Positions 1-6,136 of a stretch of 11,907 bases of DNA are shown in pieces. The position numbers were made by a program, and so were the translations under genes. Within the stretch, counting starts at the first letter, position 1; every line of letters begins with the position of its first letter. Origin of the DNA: Candidatus Zixiibacteriota bacterium (GTDB taxonomy: Bacteria > SM23-81 > DAOVCL01); contig DAOVCL010000043.1 of the NCBI GenBank assembly GCA_030670005.1, positions 1 through 11,907 on the forward strand. Reading direction: 5' to 3'. The notes under the pieces were generated by a model that saw only the letters and a list, made by a program, of their open reading frames with translations, did not search any database and was not told the origin of the DNA.

Positions 1-516
1 GACGACAGCAATAATTATCCCGGCTGCTGTGGTAAGAAGTGCCTCGGCTACACCCATAGCCACCACTGCTGAGCCCCCTGAACCGGTAACAGCTATATCG
101 CGAAAGGCCCTGATAATCCCCAAGACAGTGCCGAAGAGCCCCAGCAGAGGGGCAATGTTGCTCAGGGTTCCTAAAATGGAGAGATTCTTCTCGAATTTCA
201 CCTCCTCCTTCTCCTTGGTCGTATCCAGAAGTCGTTCCATCTCCTCCTTAGGCAGACTCAGGTTGGTCAAAGCTGTGTGGATCATCCTGGGAACTGGTCC
301 CCTCTTCCTCTCACAATAACCAAAGAGCCTATCGAGTTCGTTTCTCCTCAGAAATTCCTTTACTCTCTCCATAAACTTCGGCACATTAATCCTGTTCCTT
401 CGGAAAAACCACCACCTCTCTATAGCAAAAGTGAAGGCAATAATTGAACAGATCAGGAGAACGGACATTATGGGGCTTTCCCTGAAGAGATCAAGCATTT
501 GAACTCCTTCAAACAT
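1..516 (-). CDS. MotA/TolQ/ExbB family proton channel protein (partial, C-terminus outside window)
   Basis: This inner-membrane protein belongs to the family whose members couple proton flow to work at the outer membrane (ExbB with TonB, TolQ with Pal) or to flagellar rotation (MotA). The frame is open for 172 codons from ATG at 516 to the window edge, so the C-terminal part is missing. A hydrophobic segment spans residues 15-32, followed by a charged cytoplasmic stretch (33-110). The family core is at 113-138: NIAPLLGLFGTVLGII, with T130 in the GTV position. The third segment begins at AEALLTTAAGIIIAVV (157-172), with T163 matching the second conserved pore threonine. Start choice: AGGAG lies six bases before the ATG; another ATG at codon 7 has no such site. 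Subfamily (ExbB or TolQ) cannot be decided. A partner ExbD/TolR gene would be expected just left of the window (inference). Confidence 0.93.
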   Translation of the reverse strand, partial: MFEGVQMLDLFRESPIMSVLLICSIIAFTFAIERWWFFRRNRINVPKFMERVKEFLRRNELDRLFGYCERKRGPVPRMIHTALTNLSLPKEEMERLLDTTKEKEEVKFEKNLSILGTLSNIAPLLGLFGTVLGIIRAFRDIAVTGSGGSAVVAMGVAEALLTTAAGIIIAVV

Positions 517-542
517 CTTCCTCTCCTTTCGTTTGGTTTAAC

Positions 543-571
543 AGTTTACAGGGAGCAGGGAAAAACGGCAA
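543..571 (-). promoter_or_regulatory. Possible sigma-70-type promoter for the ExbB-like gene
   Basis: Read on the minus strand there is TTGCCG (571-566), a 17-base spacer, then TAAACT (548-543). Each hexamer matches four of six consensus positions. It would give a short leader before the ribosome binding site and ATG at 516. The site overlaps the left arm of the inverted repeat at 542-627, so it may be chance or may have been supplied by that element. Evidence is weak. Confidence 0.22.
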
Positions 572-597
572 TTTAGAATAAAAAATTTAGAATAAAA
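570..597. repeat. Perfect 14-bp tandem duplication
   Basis: AATTTAGAATAAAA occurs at 570-583 and again, immediately adjacent and without a mismatch, at 584-597. Both copies lie in the loop of the inverted repeat at 542-627. A recent slippage event or a two-site AT-rich binding element would both explain it. Confidence 0.9.
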
Positions 598-707
598 GAA
601 ACTGTTTTCCCTGATCCCTGGAAACTGATCCCGTGAATTGTTACCGTTTTTTGATCTTTCTCTGTGCTACAATTTTGTAAGATCTTGTTTTTTTGACAAA
701 GTTTTTC

Positions 708-808
708 GTAGCAACCGCAAAGTTCGCAGAGTAGACGCAGAGAACGCAAAGAAAGAGGCGTACTTCGCGATCTTTGGGCCTTCTTTGGCTTCTTTGCAGT
801 TATGCTAC
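708..808. repeat. Dispersed ~100-bp element with inverted ends and CGCARAG heptamers
   Basis: The left end GTAGCAACCGCAAAG (708-722) is matched by the inverted right end CTTTGCAGTTATGCTAC (792-808), with a two-base insertion and one mismatch. Inside the left half are four heptamers: CGCAAAG (716), CGCAGAG (725), CGCAGAG (736) and CGCAAAG (745), spaced 9, 11 and 9 bases apart. A second copy resembling the right end lies outside at 656-670 (CTTTCTCTGTGCTAC), so the element may be larger or nested. Intergenic elements built from 'CGCAAAG..CGCAGAG' units, and the spurious 'SLRSLRLLCELCG'-like peptides they encode, occur in many environmental bacterial genomes. I recognise the type from memory and could not search for it. 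Confidence 0.72.
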
Positions 809-915
809 ACCTATGGTTATCAGAGTGAACAATGGTCAAGAAAGAACCTATTAAGTCTGAAAAAACTGGCCTTAGCCCCATATGAAGGAACTGAGTACCA
901 ATATCAACCAAGAGT

Positions 916-1530
916 TCAAAGTCCAATCTCCCCTGCTATCTCTACGGCCTCCTTAACCATCCTGGGTTCTTCTCCATAAGAGTTAATCTCAAACAGATAT
1001 GGCCCATTTGCCCAGATAAGCCGGGACTCATACTTCAGCCCACCACTACTGGGCCTCATCAGATATTCAAGCCAATAAGCTTTCTGACCGTTTACCCTTA
1101 TTCTCTCAGGTTTTCCACCTATGACGCTCTTGCTTCTTCGGAGAAGATGCTCCAACTCCTTAACTTTATCTAAGTGGGATTTCAGCTCCTTATAAGCAGT
1201 AGTTCCGTCCTCAAATTGAGAGATCTTTATAGTAATCGTCCCCGCCTCATCTCTATATTTTCCTACGGCCATTCGCAGGGGGAAATCTATCTTATCCAAA
1301 TCTCGCTGGGAGACGGGAATGCCAAACTGGCTGGCCACATCTTTGGCCAGATTAAACAATGCAGATTGATCTATCTCATTGGCCTCCTGGAGTTTGAATC
1401 CCAACCCACCCAATTGGGGCAACAACATCTTCGGCGATACATCTGGGATGGAGACTGCATCCTCTCGACTACACCCCAGCAGAATACTCAAAAATAGAAT
1501 TGGCAGGACAATTATACCAGGCCTCTTCAT
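916..1530 (-). CDS. Hypothetical lipoprotein, family not recognised
   Basis: This is a 204-residue protein. The N-terminus is a lipoprotein signal: MKRP, a hydrophobic core (5-18), then lipobox LLGC with the lipidated cysteine at residue 20. Ser at +2 rather than Asp would favour outer-membrane sorting under the E. coli Lol rule. The mature part has no motif I recognise. It contains a helical charged stretch (112-133, ELKSHLDKVKELEHLLRR) followed by a probable beta-rich region with KAYWLEYLMRP (150-160) and LIWANGPYLFEINSYG (171-186). The start is supported by GGGAGG five bases before the ATG at 1530. It begins 33 bases after the TPR gene stop and is probably the last gene of that operon, since a 399-bp gap follows. 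A role as an envelope partner of the TPR protein is inferred from position only. Confidence 0.85.
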   Translation of the reverse strand: MKRPGIIVLPILFLSILLGCSREDAVSIPDVSPKMLLPQLGGLGFKLQEANEIDQSALFNLAKDVASQFGIPVSQRDLDKIDFPLRMAVGKYRDEAGTITIKISQFEDGTTAYKELKSHLDKVKELEHLLRRSKSVIGGKPERIRVNGQKAYWLEYLMRPSSGGLKYESRLIWANGPYLFEINSYGEEPRMVKEAVEIAGEIGL

Positions 1531-1563
1531 CCTATCCTCCCTCAGATTGGATCTTTTTATTGT

Positions 1564-4554
1564 TTACAATCTGTCCAACCTCTTTATCTGCTCAATCCTC
1601 TCCTTGGCCGCCTCCACCCATTCCCTCTTTCCCCCACTGGAGAGGATATCCTGGTAGACGCCTATGGCTTCCTTCCACCTGGCCTGATCCTCATACTTCT
1701 GGCCCAGCCTAGCCAGAGCGGCTAACCTATACGAATCTGCTGCGGGTTTCGTTGAGGCCACCCTCTTGTATTCCTGGACGGCCTCCTCCCCCTTCTCCAA
1801 CCCATCGTAACATTCGGCTAATCTGAAATGGAGCTCGGAATAGCTGACCTCCCCCCCTGGCTGAACCTTCTGATAGACAGAGATGGCCTTCTCATAGTCC
1901 TCAAGCTTCGTCTGGTAGACGAGCCCTAAATCCATCAAGACGAAGTCCCTCTTTGGGCTCCAGGGGTACTTTTGGACAAACCTCTCATAAGCCCTTATCA
2001 GGTCCCCCCACCCAGCCAGCTTCTTGTAGCAGAGAGCGATATTATACTGGGAGGCAGGGGCAAAGACTGTATCGTCAATCGTCTCGGCTATCTCCCGGTA
2101 GACCTTTATGCTCTCCCTATATTTATTTAGCTTGAAGAGCACATTTCCCAGTTTGAACTTAGCCTGGGGGCTGAGGTTGTCCTGGGGATAGGTGGAGACG
2201 AAGTTGCGGTAACAGACCACTGCCCGCTCATACTCCTTTAGCTTATAGTGGCATTCCCCCATATAGAAGAGGCTGGGGGGGGCTGACTTGCTCAGAGGAA
2301 AGTTCAAGACCACCTTCTGGAAGAAGGTCTTGGCGGTGGAGTAGTCCCCTTGAGCAAAGGCCTCCTTCCCCTTCTGCCAGTAGGCATCAGCGGCAAGTTT
2401 GCTCCCAGGATATTTCTTGATTAGATCCGTTAAGCTCTTGCCCGTCCGATAATAGCATAGTTGAATCCCCTCTAAGGCATCGGCTGCCTTGGGATCATCG
2501 GGATATTGGTCTATATACTTCTGGTAGGCATCGATTGCCTCTTGGGTCTGCTTCATATTGTAATAGCAGTTGGCAGTTTGGAAGAGAGCCTCCTTGGCCC
2601 TTTCTCCCTCTCTTTTCAGGATCTCCCCATAGGTGAGAAGGGCAGAGCCGTAATCCTCAAGCCCAAATTGGGTCTCGGCAATCTTGAAGATGGCCTCAGG
2701 AACCTGAGGGTTCTCAGGGTATCGGTCAACGAGCCTCTTCCAGCTCTCAATCGCCAGCTGATAGTAACGTAGCCTGTAGTAACAGCTCCCGAGCTGAAAG
2801 AGAGCAGAAGGGACCTGGGGAGATTGGGGATTACGGGATACAAAATCCTCCAAGAGCCTGAGGGCTTTCTCATACTCCCTCTGGTTGAAGTAGATGCCCG
2901 CTATGGTCAGTTGATCGCTTCCCTTCAGGGCATCCTGATCCGCTATCTGGCTCAGGAGCCTCCTCTGCTCCTCTAAGGCCAGCCCATACTCTCCTCTCTG
3001 GGAAAAGCAGGCGGTCACCCCCTGAACAGCGTATGGTGCCAGGGGGTTTTGAGGATAGGTTTCCACCACCAACCTATACATCCTCTCGGCCTTCTTCCAC
3101 AGCCCTAAGTGATAATAGGCCTCACCCAGATAGAAATAGGTCAGTGCCCGCCAGGGGCTGGATGAGGGGGAGAGGTTGTCGGTCAGATAACTGTAGTTGG
3201 TTACCAGCCTCTCATACTTCCCCTGCAGGTAGTAGGACATAATAGAAAGATAGAGTGCCTTCTCGGCCAGCCCTGTGCCCGGATATTTGTCCAGAATGCT
3301 CCCAAAGGTCTTTATGGCCTCCTTGAACCTCCTTAGCTTGAGATAGGAGGTTCCCCTCAGGAGGTTCACCCGGCCAGCGAGCCTATCCCCCCCAAACCTC
3401 CTGAGGAATTCCTCTGCCGATATGATGAGCTTGACGAACTCCCCCTTCTTCCCCCGGCACCAGCATATCTTGTGTTGGGCAGCGGCGGCAACCTCTTCGT
3501 CGGGAGAGGACTTAGCCACCTTTGTGTAGTTAAAGATGGCATCATCCAATCTGTCCAGGGCCAGAAAACTATTTCCAATGAGATACTGCACAAAGGGGAT
3601 GGCCGGGCTCTGGGGGTATCTCTGGGGCAGAGGGTAGAGCAGATCTATGGCCTCTTCGTATCTCTCCGACTGGTAGAGGACACAGGCTAAGAGGTAATAG
3701 GCATAAGGGGCATAGGGGCTGTGGGGGTATTGGGCAATCATCCGCTCCAGGGATTCGGTGGCCAAGGAGAACTGCCCCGCCTTCCAGAAGGACTCCCCGA
3801 TGGAGTAGGAGGCGTTGTCCGCCAGATTGCTTCGGGGGAATTGGTCCAAAACAGTTTTGTATTTCTGCACAGCAGGGAGGAACTCCCCAAGGTTCTCCAG
3901 ACAACGGCCGCAGTAGTAGATCCCCCGATCCTCGGGGACCAATTCGAAGGACTTGAGGGCTTCCTCATATCTCTCCTGATGATAGAGTAATAGACCCTTT
4001 AAGAAGCTGATCTTTGCTGTCTTCTGGTAAGCAGGTCTCAATTGAACCAGCTTTTGCAGGGATTTTTCGGCCTTCTCCCATTTCCCTAGTAGGATCTGAC
4101 ATTCCACCTTCCCGTAGAGGGCCTCAGGCACGAGGAATGACTTCGAGTGATCTTTAATCAGACGGTTAAAGCAGTTTAGGGCGTGGTCGTAGTCCTTCAG
4201 ATTAAAATAGGCCTCACCCATCCTCAGGAGGATACTCGTTGAGGTAAATTCGTCCTGGGAGGGATAACCCCTTGCTCGCTTATACTCCCTGATAGCGCCC
4301 TGATAATCCCCTTTCTGAAAAAGACATTCGGCCACCATATATTGGGCCTGAGGGGCATAGCTACTCCTGGCATAGCTCTGCAAGAAGAGCCAATATTGCC
4401 TCAAAGCCTGGGTCTTGTCCTCTTCCTCCCTGTATTTCCGGGAAGCAGAGAGGAAAAGATCCTCTTCGCTGAGGACAGGCTCGGCCCAACCCCTCCCCAG
4501 GGCCAAAAGCATCGAGAGGAGAATTACACAAACTCCAATGGTCTTTAGTTTCAT
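1564..4554 (-). CDS. Large exported tetratricopeptide-repeat protein
   Basis: This 996-residue protein starts with a signal peptide (MKLK, hydrophobic 5-20, probable cleavage after GWA at 24). Nearly all the rest is TPR-type helix pairs from about residue 34 to 990, at about 34-40 residues per repeat and more than 20 repeats. Typical blocks are AEC(L/Y)xxKGDYxxAIxxY followed by xxxYPxSPxAPxA, for example at 68-95, 248-284, 581-618, 720-758 and 756-797. The YPxSP-type linkers are those of YbgF/CpoB- and BamD-like periplasmic TPR proteins. No catalytic domain is visible, so it is probably a scaffold binding other envelope proteins. The start at 4554 follows the stop of the PorV-like gene by only two bases, with GAGGGG overlapping the end of that gene, which implies translational coupling. 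The name is secure at family level; the specific partner is unknown. Confidence 0.93.
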   Translation of the reverse strand: MKLKTIGVCVILLSMLLALGRGWAEPVLSEEDLFLSASRKYREEEDKTQALRQYWLFLQSYARSSYAPQAQYMVAECLFQKGDYQGAIREYKRARGYPSQDEFTSTSILLRMGEAYFNLKDYDHALNCFNRLIKDHSKSFLVPEALYGKVECQILLGKWEKAEKSLQKLVQLRPAYQKTAKISFLKGLLLYHQERYEEALKSFELVPEDRGIYYCGRCLENLGEFLPAVQKYKTVLDQFPRSNLADNASYSIGESFWKAGQFSLATESLERMIAQYPHSPYAPYAYYLLACVLYQSERYEEAIDLLYPLPQRYPQSPAIPFVQYLIGNSFLALDRLDDAIFNYTKVAKSSPDEEVAAAAQHKICWCRGKKGEFVKLIISAEEFLRRFGGDRLAGRVNLLRGTSYLKLRRFKEAIKTFGSILDKYPGTGLAEKALYLSIMSYYLQGKYERLVTNYSYLTDNLSPSSSPWRALTYFYLGEAYYHLGLWKKAERMYRLVVETYPQNPLAPYAVQGVTACFSQRGEYGLALEEQRRLLSQIADQDALKGSDQLTIAGIYFNQREYEKALRLLEDFVSRNPQSPQVPSALFQLGSCYYRLRYYQLAIESWKRLVDRYPENPQVPEAIFKIAETQFGLEDYGSALLTYGEILKREGERAKEALFQTANCYYNMKQTQEAIDAYQKYIDQYPDDPKAADALEGIQLCYYRTGKSLTDLIKKYPGSKLAADAYWQKGKEAFAQGDYSTAKTFFQKVVLNFPLSKSAPPSLFYMGECHYKLKEYERAVVCYRNFVSTYPQDNLSPQAKFKLGNVLFKLNKYRESIKVYREIAETIDDTVFAPASQYNIALCYKKLAGWGDLIRAYERFVQKYPWSPKRDFVLMDLGLVYQTKLEDYEKAISVYQKVQPGGEVSYSELHFRLAECYDGLEKGEEAVQEYKRVASTKPAADSYRLAALARLGQKYEDQARWKEAIGVYQDILSSGGKREWVEAAKERIEQIKRLDRL

Positions 4555-4556
4555 CT

Positions 4557-5807
4557 CTAATCCCCTCTGTTCACCTTTATCTTGATGGGAACCTCCCTCT
4601 CCTCCTGGAAGTTGACCACCCTCACCTCATCGGAGTCCTCCCAGGTATCCCCAAACCTGTCCCTGACCCTAATCTTCACCCTATACTTTCCATCCCCTAC
4701 CGTTCTCTCCAGCTCATCCCGACCCCCCCAGACTATCTCCTCAGGGGGGTTCTCATCCCCCTGGTAGCTTTTCACCACATTCCCCCTCCCATCCTCGATG
4801 GTCAGCCTCCAGTCCTCCATGGGGTATTTGTCCCAGGTTTTTATCCCTATCTTTACCCGGTTAACCTTGCCCGTGGGGGAGAACAGCTTGGGGGAAGCAT
4901 TAAGTTTCACCCCATAGGGAATACCAAACCTCCAGATAAAGGAGAAGCGATGAGAGATGCCCAGCTCATGGACCATCATCGAGTAGTCAACCTGGTATCT
5001 GGAGAACCTGAACCCACTCCCCAAGGAGTATTCCCTCACCTGGCCGTCGTATCCACCCCTCAGGGCCAGGGAGGGAAAGGCCCACCACTCCATCCCAGTG
5101 TGCACTTTCAGCTCCTGTCCCTCAACCTTCTCTAAATCTGTAACCAGGACAAGCCTGCGATTGAGGAACTTGAGCGCCTGGCCAACCCTGATGCATCTGG
5201 GGTAGCTCTCCTCCTCTTCGATCAGGGTGAGCTTGGGTTGGAGGATGTTCTGCAGGCTCAATCCAAAGTTCAGGCTCCTCAAGGGGCGATAGATAAGGGA
5301 GAGATCCAGGCCAGTTCCCGATCCAGAATATCCCGCTATCTTGTGTCCTACCAGCTTGAAGTTAAAGCCTGTCGAGACCCTCCCTAACTCCTTGGCATAG
5401 GAGATAAAAAGGGTGCTCTGCAGATCTGAGAAGTGGCCCTGGGGGCGGTTCTGCTCATCGGTCCTCTCAAAGGAACCGGAGGAGAGCCACACCCCGCCAA
5501 AGCCAAATGTCCCCAGCTTCCTGGTGGGCTGGACTATGGTAAAAAGGTCGTAGCTTGTTTGCTCGAACAAAATGGCATGCATGGCCAGAAGCTGGGTGGA
5601 TGGGATCTGCGCCAGCCCTGCTGGGTTCCAATAGGCGGCTGCCGCATCATCTGCCAACCCCACAAAGGCTCCGCCTAAAGCCAAGCAACGTGCGCTTGCC
5701 CCCCACCTCAGGTAACCACCGGGAAGTCCACCATCTTCAGATCCACCTCGGGCCTGAGGGGCAATAAGCAAAACTCCTAAAATAATAAATGTTAAGTATC
5801 TTTTCAT
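4557..5807 (-). CDS. PorV/PorQ-family outer-membrane protein with C-terminal FlgD-like Ig domain
   Basis: This is a 416-residue protein. A signal peptide (1-21) precedes the hallmark of the PorV/PorQ (UPF0164-like) barrels: GASARCLALGGAFVGLADD (36-54) followed by AAYWNPAGLA (57-66). Residues 70-295 alternate as expected for beta-strands of an outer-membrane barrel and end in SHRFSFIWRFG. In Bacteroidota, PorV is the outer-membrane shuttle that carries T9SS cargo by its C-terminal signal. Residues 300-416 form an extra domain like the FlgD Ig-like fold, with IVWGGRDE (358-365) and VGDGKYRVKIRVRD (370-383) standing for the usual W-D-G-x-D...DGxY pattern. The gene sits 32 bases after the giant surface-protein gene and 2 bases before the TPR gene. 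Its ribosome binding site is poor (AAGTAAAG directly before ATG 5807), unlike its neighbours. Function as cargo receptor is inferred from family and context. Confidence 0.88.
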   Translation of the reverse strand: MKRYLTFIILGVLLIAPQARGGSEDGGLPGGYLRWGASARCLALGGAFVGLADDAAAAYWNPAGLAQIPSTQLLAMHAILFEQTSYDLFTIVQPTRKLGTFGFGGVWLSSGSFERTDEQNRPQGHFSDLQSTLFISYAKELGRVSTGFNFKLVGHKIAGYSGSGTGLDLSLIYRPLRSLNFGLSLQNILQPKLTLIEEEESYPRCIRVGQALKFLNRRLVLVTDLEKVEGQELKVHTGMEWWAFPSLALRGGYDGQVREYSLGSGFRFSRYQVDYSMMVHELGISHRFSFIWRFGIPYGVKLNASPKLFSPTGKVNRVKIGIKTWDKYPMEDWRLTIEDGRGNVVKSYQGDENPPEEIVWGGRDELERTVGDGKYRVKIRVRDRFGDTWEDSDEVRVVNFQEEREVPIKIKVNRGD

Positions 5808-5839
5808 CTTTACTTATTTGGTTTAAGCCGTTCAACCGT

Positions 5840-6136
5840 TTATTTAACTACCGCTATCTTTCTTTTTAGCTCTTCCCGTTTGGATTTAATCAGGCAGATA
5901 TATCCGCCATTGCCCACAGTCTTTCCCGCTCCATTTTTCCCCCACCACTCCACCAGGTTCACTCCAGCCTCTCCCCCAGAATCTCCTGCCTTAAACTCCT
6001 TTCTCCAGACGACCTCCCCTAAGAGGTCATAGATGGTGAGGGTGACATCAGAGGCTTCCTTGAGGATATATTCTATATGGGTAGGCTGGCGTCCGGCCCG
6101 AAATGGGTTGGGATAGTTGTTGACCTTCCCTCGCAA
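5840..6136 (-). other. C-terminal sorting domain (T9SS type A / FlgD Ig-like)
   Basis: Residues 1917-2014 carry the order typical of these domains: NYPNPF (1923-1928), THIEYILKEASDVTLTIYD (1935-1953), GEVVW (1956-1960), WWGKNGAGKTVGNGGY (1980-1995) and a lysine-rich end KRKIAVVK. In Bacteroidota such domains direct export through the T9SS and are bound by PorV. A PorV-like gene follows directly. In other phyla similar domains are annotated FlgD Ig-like and their export route is less certain. Confidence 0.78.

Larger units (their letters stand above)
542..627. repeat. Imperfect inverted repeat (about 25-nt arms) enclosing a tandem duplication
   Basis: The arm at 542-566 is the near-perfect reverse complement of the arm at 604-627, differing by one single-base gap and two mismatches. 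The 37-base loop (567-603) contains the tandem 14-mer pair. Transcribed in either direction this would form a long stable hairpin. There is no T-run after either arm, so it is not a standard intrinsic terminator. It sits 26 bases upstream of the ExbB-like start. It may be a small non-autonomous element (MITE-like) or a processing or attenuation structure in the leader RNA. Confidence 0.8.
517..915. other. 399-bp intergenic region holding two repeat structures
   Basis: No credible gene is seen here. Short open frames at 573-926 (minus) and 638-979 (plus) run straight through the repeats and into the neighbouring gene, and lack the periodicity of real genes. From the ExbB side the region holds an inverted repeat (542-627), an AT-rich stretch (640-707), a ~100-bp element with inverted ends (708-808), and about 100 bp of unassigned sequence up to the stop codon of the lipoprotein gene at 916. 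No convincing intrinsic terminator is visible. The gap is far longer than the other intergenic spaces in the window (2-33 bp), so it probably separates two transcription units. Confidence 0.75.

Noticed and set aside
666..699. Promoter with TTGTCA at 699-694 on the minus strand
   Set aside because: At 16-17 base spacing the -10 candidates (CAAAAT, AAAATT) are poor, and the region is AT-rich enough for chance matches.
716..751. CRISPR-like array
   Set aside because: The four heptamers are too short and too closely spaced, with no repeat/spacer structure and no cas genes.
860..880. Intrinsic terminator after the lipoprotein gene
   Set aside because: On the minus strand a T6 run (865-860) follows GGCTAAGGCC, but the stem is only three base pairs, too weak to call.
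573..926. Minus-strand open frame of 117 codons overlapping the end of the lipoprotein gene
   Set aside because: It is the opposite-strand translation of the same repeat plus the inverted-repeat arm, with low-complexity content and no recognisable domain.
638..979. Plus-strand open frame of 113 codons in the intergenic region
   Set aside because: It reads through the dispersed repeat element and into the antisense of the lipoprotein gene. Its peptide (RRVDAENAKKE) is the usual spurious translation of this repeat type, and no ribosome binding site is seen.
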